This document shows positions 30,600-41,100 of a stretch of 64,000 nt of DNA, piece after piece. Positions within the stretch are counted from its first letter, which is position 1, and every line of letters begins with the position of its first letter. The DNA comes from Symsagittifera roscoffensis (lineage: Eukaryota; Xenacoelomorpha; Acoela; Convolutidae): contig NC_087068.1 of the NCBI RefSeq assembly GCF_963678635.1, positions 59,706,872 to 59,770,871 of the forward strand, in the 5' to 3' direction. The notes below the pieces were generated by a model. That model saw only the letters and a program-made list of their open reading frames with translations. It did no database searches and was not told the DNA's origin. A program made the translations under genes and the position numbers.

Positions 30600-31780
30600 T
30601 TTCCTGAAAAAAAATCATCACGACCTATAAAACAGTTTCCACTACGTTCATCGACTCGTAGATATTTCAGTCCAGAAAAACTACAATTGGAAGATTACGT
30701 CTCAAATGGCATAATTCCCATATGGCAAAAAAAATGGAAAATTTCGCAAATGGCATAAATTTTACGCAATTGTTGCATCAGAAGCTTCATTTAGAATTTC
30801 CATCATCATGAAAGTTTTTTAAAAAATTAAGACACTTAAAAGCGAGAACAAAATCTGAATTATTTCTTAGAATTTTTGTGTGCTATTAGTTTTTCACACC
30901 ATTCACAGAAAAAACGACATTTTGTTGTAAAAAAAAACATTGTGGTCTAAGCATTCTGTGCTAATTGCACAGCAAGTGAACGCCCCCTTCGAGAGAAATA
31001 GTGTTTTGTGTCACTTCCACTTAGTGTCACTTGAACATCAACCAGCTATCATTGTTTATTCATGGTTTTTTTCCCGATACTTAGTTTTTTATGATGCACC
31101 GTTTTGAAACTATTTACCTTCCAACAAATCGAATTCCATGTGTTCAACTGATTCGCGTGGCATTAAATTCCCTGAAGATATAAATAACAAATATAAGACT
31201 AAGGCATGTTATTAAAATCAAAAAACACAATTACCGAATGAATGAATATAAAAAACACTGAATTTCCCTTTGCTGTGTTACCATTATACAAATGACACAA
31301 AATCAGGCGGTGTACAATTTTAGTGTATCTTATAATGTATTAGCAGCGTTAAAATTGCAAATTCAAACAAACATTTTCGCACACTTCTGTGCATCCTCAG
31401 GTTTCAAAAATCCAATCTATCTGTACAAAATTATCAAAGATCGTAAAAAGTGTCATACACATGATTATTTCAAAACTTAAAAAACTTAACCAATCACAAC
31501 TTCACAATTATTAATAAAATTGATTTTTTTTGGCTCAAAATCCATATTACAAGTACAAATTTATAACCACATCAAATGGAATTAACGTGGAGAAAACTCC
31601 CGGGGGCAGCGGGGCAGATGGGAATGTATCCAATGTATCCAATCATCGGTGGTGGATCAGTTCATTTACAAGAAGCGGGTCCGGGTCGCTTTTGAACGTC
31701 TCAATAATAGCTGCAGCATTTCCCATTTGCACTGCTACTCCCAAACGTTGTCTTAGATATTCAGTTGCTCTCTTCTAGAA
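30600..31780. other. AT-rich region without recognisable gene
   Basis: Short open frames only (60-80 codons), none with known motifs. No repeat structure seen. Confidence 0.5.
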
Positions 31781-32242
31781 AGAAAGAAAGAAAGAATTTA
31801 TTTCTTCAGATATGATGCATACAAAAACATTTAACAATCAAACATGCGAACAAAATCTACAAAGCATCAATTAATCATCTGAAGAGGATAGACAAAGGTC
31901 AAAGATATGACCACTGGGTGTCTACAACAACCAGTTCAGTACAACAAACAAAAACTGAAAACCAGTATAAGTGAACTGAAGACAAGTATATGTAAATAAA
32001 ATTAGAAGAGCCTAAATTTAAGTGTTACCTTTTGTGTTATGGTGTTGCAATTGTGCCTTTGTTATAATCTTCAAAAACCCTGGTATCTCGAAATTTCTAA
32101 AGTCTTAGAAGCTCATCATCTTTTCAGCCAGTATTCAGAGCCTCATATGAGGTTCTGACAGCATCCAGTGACAGACGTAATGAGAAAAAAAACAAAAAAA
32201 CAAAAATTTTTCTCTCTCAAATCCGTCTAAGTACATGAGAAA
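31781..32242 (-). mobile_element. LINE 3' end fragment, minus strand
   Basis: Read on the minus strand, it contains one 3' UTR unit (about 32,180-32,070), then CTTTGTCTATCCTCTTCAGA, then TATCTGAAGAAATAAATTC and four to five TTTC repeats ending at about 31,781. The last part is clearly related to 6,120-6,262 of the full-length LINE. The Ty3/Gypsy LTR begins immediately at 32,243, so the LTR element landed in or beside this fragment. Confidence 0.8.
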
Positions 32243-32378
32243 TGTAACATTCGCCCGGAAGATACATATCGACGGATAACAAAACTAAGTCTTAAGACGA
32301 CTGGCTAGCGTCTAAACAGAGCTTTGCATGTTTTTCACCGTCTCTACCAAGCCAGTACTTTTCGGTGGTCTTTCCTAC
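32243..32378 (-). repeat. Partial tandem duplicate of the LTR end
   Basis: The first 136 bases of the LTR (TGTAACATTCGCC up to GGTGGTC) are repeated directly before the full LTR, joined by TTTCCTAC. Position 32,243 is therefore the true edge of the element. Confidence 0.85.
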
Positions 32379-32721
32379 TGTAACATTCGCCCGGAAGATA
32401 CATATCGACGGATAACAAAACTAAGTCTTAAGACGACTGGCTAGCGTCTAAACAGAGCTTTGCATGTTTTTCACCGTCTCTACCAAGCCAGTACTTTTCG
32501 GTGGTCCTTTCCAACATCGAGTCGACAAAAACGTTACTGTTCTCCGGCTTCGACCAGAACGCTCAAATTAACTAGATTACATGCAAAATTAGTGAGCTCA
32601 TGGCTGGGTCTCAGTATCCCCAGACCACGAGGTCACTCCTAAAAACAGGGCTACTACTTATTATATTACTATTGTTTTTGTTCAGTAGATAAAAATCATC
32701 ATCTCCATCGAAGATGGATCA
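32379..32721 (-). repeat. 3' LTR of copy A, 343 bp
   Basis: Begins TGTAACATTCGCC and ends CGAAGATGGATCA (TG...CA). It is nearly identical to 47,732-48,074. It is followed on the plus strand by a pyrimidine run, the complement of a polypurine tract. Confidence 0.88.
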
Positions 32722-32740
32722 ACCCTCCCCCCCCCCCACT
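32722..32740 (-). promoter_or_regulatory. Polypurine tract of copy A
   Basis: On the minus strand this reads AGTGGGGGGGGGGGAGGG, directly before the LTR start TGATCCATC. This is the expected plus-strand primer site for reverse transcription. Confidence 0.8.
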
Positions 32741-34120
32741 TCTAGCTCCTCATTCTTGTCAAAACGAATTAAGATCTTAATTAAATTCAAGTCAGGACAT
32801 GACGGATGCTAAAATTCAATATAAGTTCATAAAAGTCCACGTTCCGAGACCCTTCCGGATTCCTGAATCCGGCGAATCAAGCTTCTTAATGTCGAGTTCA
32901 CACTAACTCGGAGGGCTGGTTTTCACCCTTCACCGTTGCTCGCAACGGCCTTGCAACTATTGTAACAGCACAATAGTTGCAACTCGGAACGTCCTCTGCT
33001 GTTCGGTAGTTCTTCGTTGATTTCTAGTCTCGATTTCGTACTGTTCGTAATCGCAGATAAAAGTTGTTCTGTTTCTTTCTGCTATTTTAGCTAAAATGGC
33101 CGTCTCTGACGTTTCTCAGAAATATGACGTCATAATTCGAATTTTTAAAAATTAGAATTCCAGAATCTTCTAGCCTTCACCGTTTGGCTAATCGTTCAAA
33201 TAACGTCCTTATCCGTTCTAAATCGCCAACTCGGAAGGCTTGCTGCTAAAATACCGAATTCTGCAGAGACTGCATTTTGGCCATTCTGGTCGAATGTCAC
33301 ATACTCCCCGGACAGTCCGGTCAATGTCCTCATTGAATCGCGCAATGTTCTAAATGGTTACAGTGTCATCGAACAGAATTTACAAAATGCACAAAATTAC
33401 TTTTACCTACGTCACATCGACTCACTGCAGAATATAAATGGCATCATACTACATCACTATAGCCTTCAAATTCTTTCATTAATCTGCACATTGAGGATAT
33501 GACTTAAGATAAAACATATTTTCTGACTTCCAGTGTCAATATCCCGATTGAAACTTTTTCTCCTAGATTTAAAAGGTGTTGGCTTGCAGGACAGTCCTGC
33601 CAACCAACAAGCTAAAATTATCCTACTATGCTCCTTCCCTTCGGAAATCTTGCTTGTTTATTGTCCTGAATATTAAAACTAAGGAACTTTGTGGTTAGAA
33701 AGAACAATGCAACAACCTCCCTCTTCAAGAAGTTACTCAAGTTTTTCATGTCACCACAAAGTGATCAGTCTTCCTATTGATTAAAAACAATCATGCAGGC
33801 TGGAATATTTAAATATACTCTTCCCTCAAGCTTTTCTAAATAAATAATAAGTGAGTGTCTCTAAAGCCACTTCAACTAAAACCAAAATGCAAATTTATAA
33901 ATGCAACAATTTCCAAACTCAACTTAAATGTTTCAGTTTTCAATTACAACTTGGTTGCTTGGTTTCTCATTTGAGTTTTTCACACACATAAAACAATTTT
34001 GAGTTTTAACTTTTCTTCATCATCCCTTTGTTCTCTTCTTTTTTCGTCGTTTAGAAGTTCTAAAACTTCTAAATTCTTCTAATTTTCTTTCTTGCTGCCT
34101 CTTGTTTTCTCGACCATTCG
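32741..34120 (-). other. 3' untranslated region of copy A
   Basis: About 1.4 kb with no open frame of note. Contains a CCTTCCGGATTCCTGAATCCGG inverted repeat (about 32,848-32,870), CGTTGCTCGCAACG and TTGCAACTATTGTAACAGC small palindromes, and one CTCCCCGGACA motif (33,304). It matches 49,100-50,230 and part of 48,075-48,655 of copy B. Confidence 0.7.
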
Positions 34121-35056
34121 TCAATGCTCCATTTCCTCCTCCTGTGACACTGACTCCGCACTCTCGGTCTCCGTGTCTTGTAGCACGTCATTGACTATCC
34201 TGACGCTGTTGGAAGCCGTCCTCCAACACTTCTGCTCTTCCACCCTCTGTTTACAGCAAGGTAGGGGATCCACGTTTGATTCTCTGTTTCTACAGAAGCT
34301 GTTGTGGAGACACAACGCCACGTTTCTTTCCAAATCTTCTTTCAGCATCTCTGCCTTCTCATTTCCACTACGCTCGCTCGTCCTGGAAATTCTTTTCACA
34401 GCGGTGGTCACTGCATTCCGATGGGTCACGAAAGCTCGCTTGAAAGCTCCTGCCCCAATGTCCAGCTGATATTCACTGTACACTCTGCCATGTTTCGACA
34501 TATGCTTTTTCGCATACTCGTACAACCATGCAGTCATGTTAGCTCTGAACCATGGCATCAATCGTTTTCTTGCCCATATCTTCTTCACTTCCATCGGAAT
34601 GTTTAGAACTTTGCACATTGTCTCAAAAAGATCTAAATCTTTTAGACAATCTAATTTCTGCAATTGTTCTCTCGTCGGTGCTTCCTGTCTATTATTTTCT
34701 CTCACATGAGCTTCCAGCCATCGTATCGCCATCATAACTCCCACTATCACTATTGTTATGGGCTGTGATGAATCTGGTAAACCCATGGAGAGCAGCTCTC
34801 CAGAGTCCCAGATCAACACCAGATTACTACGCTTGGGATACCACCAGGTCTGCAGCAAGCAGTGGCAAGGAAACTCATCATGCGTCAACATGATGCTCCT
34901 CCAATTACGTTTTCCCGAAGCTTCCAGCAATGGTTCCACTTCCATCATCACTCGGTGGATTTCATCATTCTCATCTACTGCATTGTAATCTAAGACAGTT
35001 GATCCTCTCTGCTTCTGTTTTTCAAAGTCACTGAAGTTCCCGCTTACATATCCCAT
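34121..35056 (-). pseudogene. Truncated 3' ORF of copy A (C-terminal third)
   Basis: 311 codons from an ATG created or retained at the deletion joint. It is about 97% identical to the last 308 codons of the copy B 3' frame, but codon 3 is TAT where copy B has TAG. Charged, with no signal peptide, one weak hydrophobic stretch (ITIVIVGVMMAIRW) and a cysteine cluster (CLHNSFC, PCCK) near the C-terminus. The acidic tail ends in a run of glutamates and EMEH. Family unknown. The missing first 600 codons are present in copy B. Confidence 0.75.
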
Positions 35057-35155
35057 GAACTTAATAACCTAACACATAACATAACCTAACATAACACACA
35101 TATCACATATTACATGCAACTTGGTCCTTTGGCCTAACACCCTCTCGCACATCAT

Positions 35156-38100
35156 TCAGCCTATACTTAAGTAATATTTCTTATGTAGATATACTTGTAT
35201 GTTCGTATCAGAGAATATCACGTGTACAAGCGCGTACAATTCCCGAGGATGCAGTCTTCCTCTATTTGGATCGTACACTGGAAGCGAAAGCTCCTTCACG
35301 TCCATTTCCACAAGGAAGTCCCTCAGCCTCGTCAAAGACAAGACTAGATTTTCTGGGTCCACGTGTTGCTTCTCTGTCGCCCTCGTTACCAGGAAGCATA
35401 AGTACTTTCCCGGTATTTGCGACACCGCCGGGGGTAAGGCTGCTACGCCCCCTATCCCTGGTCTTTGCTTCCAAAGGAATTCCACGTTTTTATATTCCCT
35501 CTTAAAATCTGCCGCTAGCGCCGTCCTAAAACTCATGTCTGCGGTGATAGCTACCGCACATGTTCTGTTTGTGAGTATGAAATCACTGTCTGTTAGTATT
35601 ATGTTACTAGAATATTCATTTGGTAAATTAAAATATGACTCAACTACCCTGCCTATGTCAGGTTTCTTAGGTTCTTCGCCTGTTTCTGCTTCTAAGTTTC
35701 CTGTCTCTCTTGCTATTCTCAATTTTTTTATTATCAAGTTTTCAGTGTGGGTAAGTCCTACCCCCACTCCCCGGACAAAAATATCCATCGGCGTCCCCGT
35801 CGATCGCATACCGGGTATTAAGTCAAGATTAGAAGCTGGAAGGAGAAGTTGTCCTTCCTGGGCAGCCCAGGAAGGATCATCTCGTTCGGTCTTAATGTAT
35901 TTCGCGCTTTCGCGATCTACGTCTTGAATCGTAACGCTGGTCTTTTCAGGGTCTGATGTCATTTCGTTCAGCCACTCTAAGACACGCAAGTTCGTCAGGT
36001 CTTGTTCATTTGACTGCTGTTGCTCATCGTCGAACTCCACCTCGGGTTTCGACCAGTCGTCAACCCACTCATCGTTGTGATCATCGACTATGTCAATGTC
36101 CTGTGACACTGTTATTTCCTCTAAACCCACTACTTCCTCCACTATTTTCTTTAGATCTATCCTATCCACTACAAAGTCGTCACCGTAAGGATTGTATTTC
36201 TTTCTTAGTCTCGTCCCGTCTTTCTGACGAGTCTGCATCGTGAACGGAAGATCTGGTTCCATGTTCTTGGGAACCTCTGTCTGTTCGGAATCCTGCCAAT
36301 CTTCCTCTGCGTAAGGCAAGGTTTCATCGTCCGCTTCGATCTGTTCGTTTGGATCCAGGTCCAAAGGTGTATCCGTACCTTCCTCTACGACTTCGTTTCC
36401 ATCGTTCTTCTCCCTGGTGCCTTTTTCATTGACCTCACAAGCAGGATCCATCATTAGATAATCCCCTTCTTCCATGTCTGCAGGTATACACCAGTCTTCT
36501 GTCGATGGATTGTGTGGCTTGATGTTCTCGTAGTGGGCGGCTCGGCCAGTACTCAGTCTATAAAAGCGTCCCTCTTGGTGCACCTCTGTAATCATGAAGG
36601 GTCCCCTCCACTTCTTCAGAAGCTTTTTTGTCCCTTTCGGTGGTATAACGTTCTGAAATACCCATACGTAGTCTCCCACCGAGTAAGCCTTTGCACCAGC
36701 TGCTTTCTTGTCGAATCTTTTCCTCTGCCTTGCCTGTGCCTGCTGAGTGTTTCGTCTACACAAGTCATTCAACTCCTGTTGGCGTCTGATCACATCCCTC
36801 ACGTAGACCTGTGGGGATGTTTTCTTTCCCTCATACTCTGGGTAGAAGAATGTCAAAGGTAAAGACTTCTCGTGTCCCGTCAGCATCATGTGTGGACTGA
36901 CTCCAGTGGTGGAGTGTTGCGTGCTATTATAAGCTCCCATCACCTGTGGAAGGTATCTGTCCCAATCGGTCATGTACCTGGAACAATATACTCTCAGCAT
37001 CGATACTAACGTCCTATTCTGTCTTTCCACTAAGCCATTCGTCTGAGGGTGGTATGTCGTGGAGTGAGCCTGAGCGACTTGTGACCGTCTCATAAGCTCT
37101 TTCGTAAGCTCGCCTACGAAAGCCGTTCCATTGTCCGATTGAAACGTCATTGGACATCCGTGTCTTGCTATCCACGTATTGATCAGGTGGTCGCATGTCT
37201 CTTCCGCTGAGGCAGTTATGCAGGGCACGGCCTCTGCATACTTCGTGAAGTGATCTATCATGACCAAGACTTGGTTGTAACCGCTGTCTGTCATGCATAT
37301 CTTCTGGTGATCTATCTGCACCACCTCGTTGAATTCAGACGACTCAATTGATTGTAAAGGAAATCGCAACTTCCTAGGATCCTTGACCTGTTGGCATGAC
37401 AGACATGCTGTTACCCATTTCTCGCATGCCTTTTTCATCCCTGGCCACTCAAAGCGCTTCAGGATCCTCTGATACACTTTGTCGATCCCTTGATGGCCCA
37501 TCTGATCATGCGACCTGAATAATAGTTCTGTCTGATAGAGTTGCGGCAACACTATCGCGTTATATTTGTATAAGACCTTGTCTTCTTCTCTTCTCCTGCA
37601 AGCCACGATCCCGTCCTTGTTCAGATATAATCTCCCCTCCTTCTGCATGAAGTTTTGTCTCAGGATCCTATAGCTGTCTTCTTCCAGATCACCTTTGTCA
37701 GGTGCACCGTTTTCTATCCACCTTTTTAGGTTGCTTGTCATGCGATCATTTGTCTGCGCCCTTAGAAGGTCCGAGAGTCTGTATCTCGCCTTCAAGTACG
37801 TCTTCATGACTCTCATCTGACTGTTCAGCTCGTTGGGCTGATGTGTGTCTTCTTCCATCTTAACGCACCAAATCTTCGCCAACGGTTGTGTTTCTTGTTG
37901 AAACGGCTGGAGATCAGTCCTGACTACCTCTTTCTGCGGCAACAGGCTTATCGAACGTTTCGATACCGCTATCGTTTCTAAGTCATCCGCTGCGTTGTCA
38001 AAGACTCTTTCGCTTGGTATTAGGTAGCGATCACTGTCAGGATCCTGGTACACCTCTCTGTCCAGGTTTCTCGCCCGAGTTTCCACTAGTAGCGTGTGTA

Positions 38101-41100
38101 TCGCCAGTTCTGACAGTTCTGATCCCGAGGTCGAATCCCTGTCTGAATAGGTGTTCATTCTCGAGCTTTCTGACTTATCATCCGTCGAAGGTGTTGTGCT
38201 GGAGACTGCACGCTCCTCCAGATCATGCCCGTATTTCCTTCGCATCCATCTGAACTCCCCGGACAAAACTTTGTTCTCTGGGTCCTGTTTCTCATCAGGA
38301 ATTTTCTCGTCTATCTCGGACTCCCCGGACAAATTCACTTGTCCCGGTTGTTGATCTTGTGATTGCTGGTTTTTCTCCTCATCCTTCTCCCCGGACAAAT
38401 AGTCTTGCAGCAGATTTTGTTCTACCTCTTCACCCTCTTTTTCCCGGTCTACAAAGGTGACGGTTTTCTTTCGCTTGCTGCTCCCCTGTTCTTTCCGTCC
38501 GTAAGAAGTACTGGTTAAAATCTCTTGGGGTATTGATGATACTAGTTGCTGAACTATTGTCCTACAATCCCTCTTGTTCTCTTCGTGCTGTTGTCTGGAC
38601 GGCATGATCTTCACTTTCTTACTGACTGTTAGCGATGCCACTGCTGCCGTCCACTCGGGGTCATCTCTGGTCACTTCTCTCTCTAACAATCTACCCAGCA
38701 TCCGCATTACTTGTGGTGTGACTTGCACCGTTTTATCCAATAATGAGAGGCTGTTTATATTCATGCGAGAGAGTTCTTGCTGGACCAGGTTCGAGCGCAG
38801 CAACAAATCTAAGGGGACTGGATCCTCCTTGGACAGGATCTTTATCTCAGCTGCTTTCTCTACAGGTAACTCAGGATGCCCTGGAATTGGATGTCCAGAC
38901 TTATCCAACCATCTCGTTAAGGGAAGCGCTTCATAAGTTTCTTTGTCCAGAAACGAGAATCCCTCCTTTACTTCCGCCTGATTGGCCTGCTTCTGCTCCA
39001 ATCTTTCATAGAACTCAGTTTTCTTGCTGAGACTGTCAGCATTCTGATGTTTATCACGCATCCTATGTTCGATTATCATATGGTAGCCATCCAATCTGAC
39101 TATCCATCTACCAATATAACTCTGATCCATCGAGTAGGTCTTCAACCAGGATAACGCTCTGTTGTCCACGCGTAACTTGAAGGGAGCGCTCCCCAAGTAT
39201 GCACGGTACTTTTCCACGAAGGTGACTACTGCAAACATTTCTGCTTTCGGTGCGCCATATTTCATCTCTGTGTCACTCAAGACCTTGCTGCCGTATGCAA
39301 TGGGACGGAGGACTGTTCTTCCGTTCCATTCTTGCTCTTGATGCAATATTCCTGAGATGGCCACCACCGATGCGTCTGTGTCAAGAACATACATGCCCTT
39401 TTCTGTAGGCATGCCCAGCACTGGCGCTTCGCACAGTTCCCGCTTTATGTTCTCGAAAGCAACTTGTGCCTCATCGTTCCATTCGAACTTTTTCCCTTTG
39501 TTGCGCATCAGCTTCTGCATCGGGTACACCTTGTCCGCGTATCCTTTTATGAATTCTCGGTAGTAATTGGCAAACCCTAGGAAGCTCATGAGCTGTGTGT
39601 CCGTTCTAGGAGCTTTCCATGTCAGCACAGCCTCTACTGCTTCTGGATCTGGCCTCACACCATGCCGGTCCACCATTCTTCCCAGGTACTTGATCGAATC
39701 CCTAAGGATTTCACATTTCGATGGTTTGCATTTCAAGCCTGCTCTTTTCATACATCCGAAGACCTCATCGAGTCGATCAATGTGATCCTCCAGGGTTGGT
39801 GTCGCTATGACTACGTCGTCCACGTAGCACATCAAGAGATTCCCGTACTTTTTGGTCACTCCTGTCAAAGCCTGAGCCATCAGCCTTTGAAAGGTTGCTG
39901 TTGCATTGCACAAGCCGAAGGGCATCCTCTTCCACTGGTACAACCCCAATTCGCACGCGAATCCTGTTTTCTCCCTGTCCTTCTTTCGCAGAGGAACCTG
40001 CCAGAAGGCAGAACCCAAGTCCAATGTGGTGAAGAACTTTGCATCACCAAGTTTGGATAGGCTCTCGTCTATTCGCGGTATCGGGTACGCATCTTTAATC
40101 GTTACCGCGTTCAAGTAACGAAAGTCGCAACAAAATCTAAGCTGCCCCCCTTTCTTTTTCGCCATTACTACTCCGCAAGCCCATGGTGATTTCGAGGGTT
40201 CTATCATGTCGTATTCAAGCAACATTTCTATTTCCGCTCGGCACGCTTCCGATTTATGTGGCTTCATTCGCCTTGCGCCTTCCCTATGGGGAACGGCGCC
40301 CTCTTCTAGTTCGATTTCGTGTTCGACGAAATTACAGCAACCGATGTCCGCCTTATGTTTTGAAAATACTTCGGCGTTCCGATCTAGGAGGTCCCGCAAT
40401 TTTTCAAAATCTCCCTCCCCTATTTTTCCTTTTAAATGCTCTATTTCTGGCAAAACCGGTTTGTCAGAATCTAGTTCATATGACGAGGGGCGTTCCGGAA
40501 AATTCGAGCAGCTTGATAAGCCGTCGTCCGTTTCGGATTTCATTGAAAACAATTTACGAATAGATTTTAATTCATCAATCCTCTTTAAAATTTTATCTTT
40601 ATTGGCATGATAAGGACAGTCTTTCACACTATATTTCTTCGAGTTTTGTGTCTCTTCATAGTCGGTCCTCATCGGCAATGCGTAACCAAGCTTCTTTCCA
40701 CGCTGGATTGAAACCGTGGTGTCCAGTGTGTTCAACAACACACTGACACACAGTCCGTTTCGCGTTACCGAGAAGCTCCGGCCTAAAATCACCGAACTCT
40801 GACTATTTGGATTCGGTACTAAGCAAACCTGTTTACTATCACTTAACGAATTTAAATTTCTCATTCTAAAAATCGCTACTACAGCTTGTCCTGGTTGTAA
40901 CTTTACTTTTCTATCCAAAAAAACTGGTACTTTATTTTCATCTGTTATTATCCTATTAATGGGTCTCTTAACATACTTTCGGTCCGGGTTTCTAATCCGT
41001 ATTAGACCGTTGTTCAAGTCAATCATCACGTCAAAGTTCCTGACAAAATCTCTGCCCTAGATGAATTGGTCGGCGTCGTCCAGATTCTCTACCACCAGGA

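Noticed and set aside
31530-31778. 82-codon open frame
   Set aside because: No recognisable domain, and it abuts the LINE tail microsatellite; not supported as a gene.
35199-35927. 242-codon plus-strand open frame opposite Pol (also 53,461-54,189)
   Set aside because: It mirrors the coding strand of Pol; conservation between copies follows from Pol itself, and it has no protein-like domain.
41050-41065. Programmed readthrough at the copy A TAG
   Set aside because: The stop lies inside the conserved protease ILGRDF motif, and copy B has Leu there.
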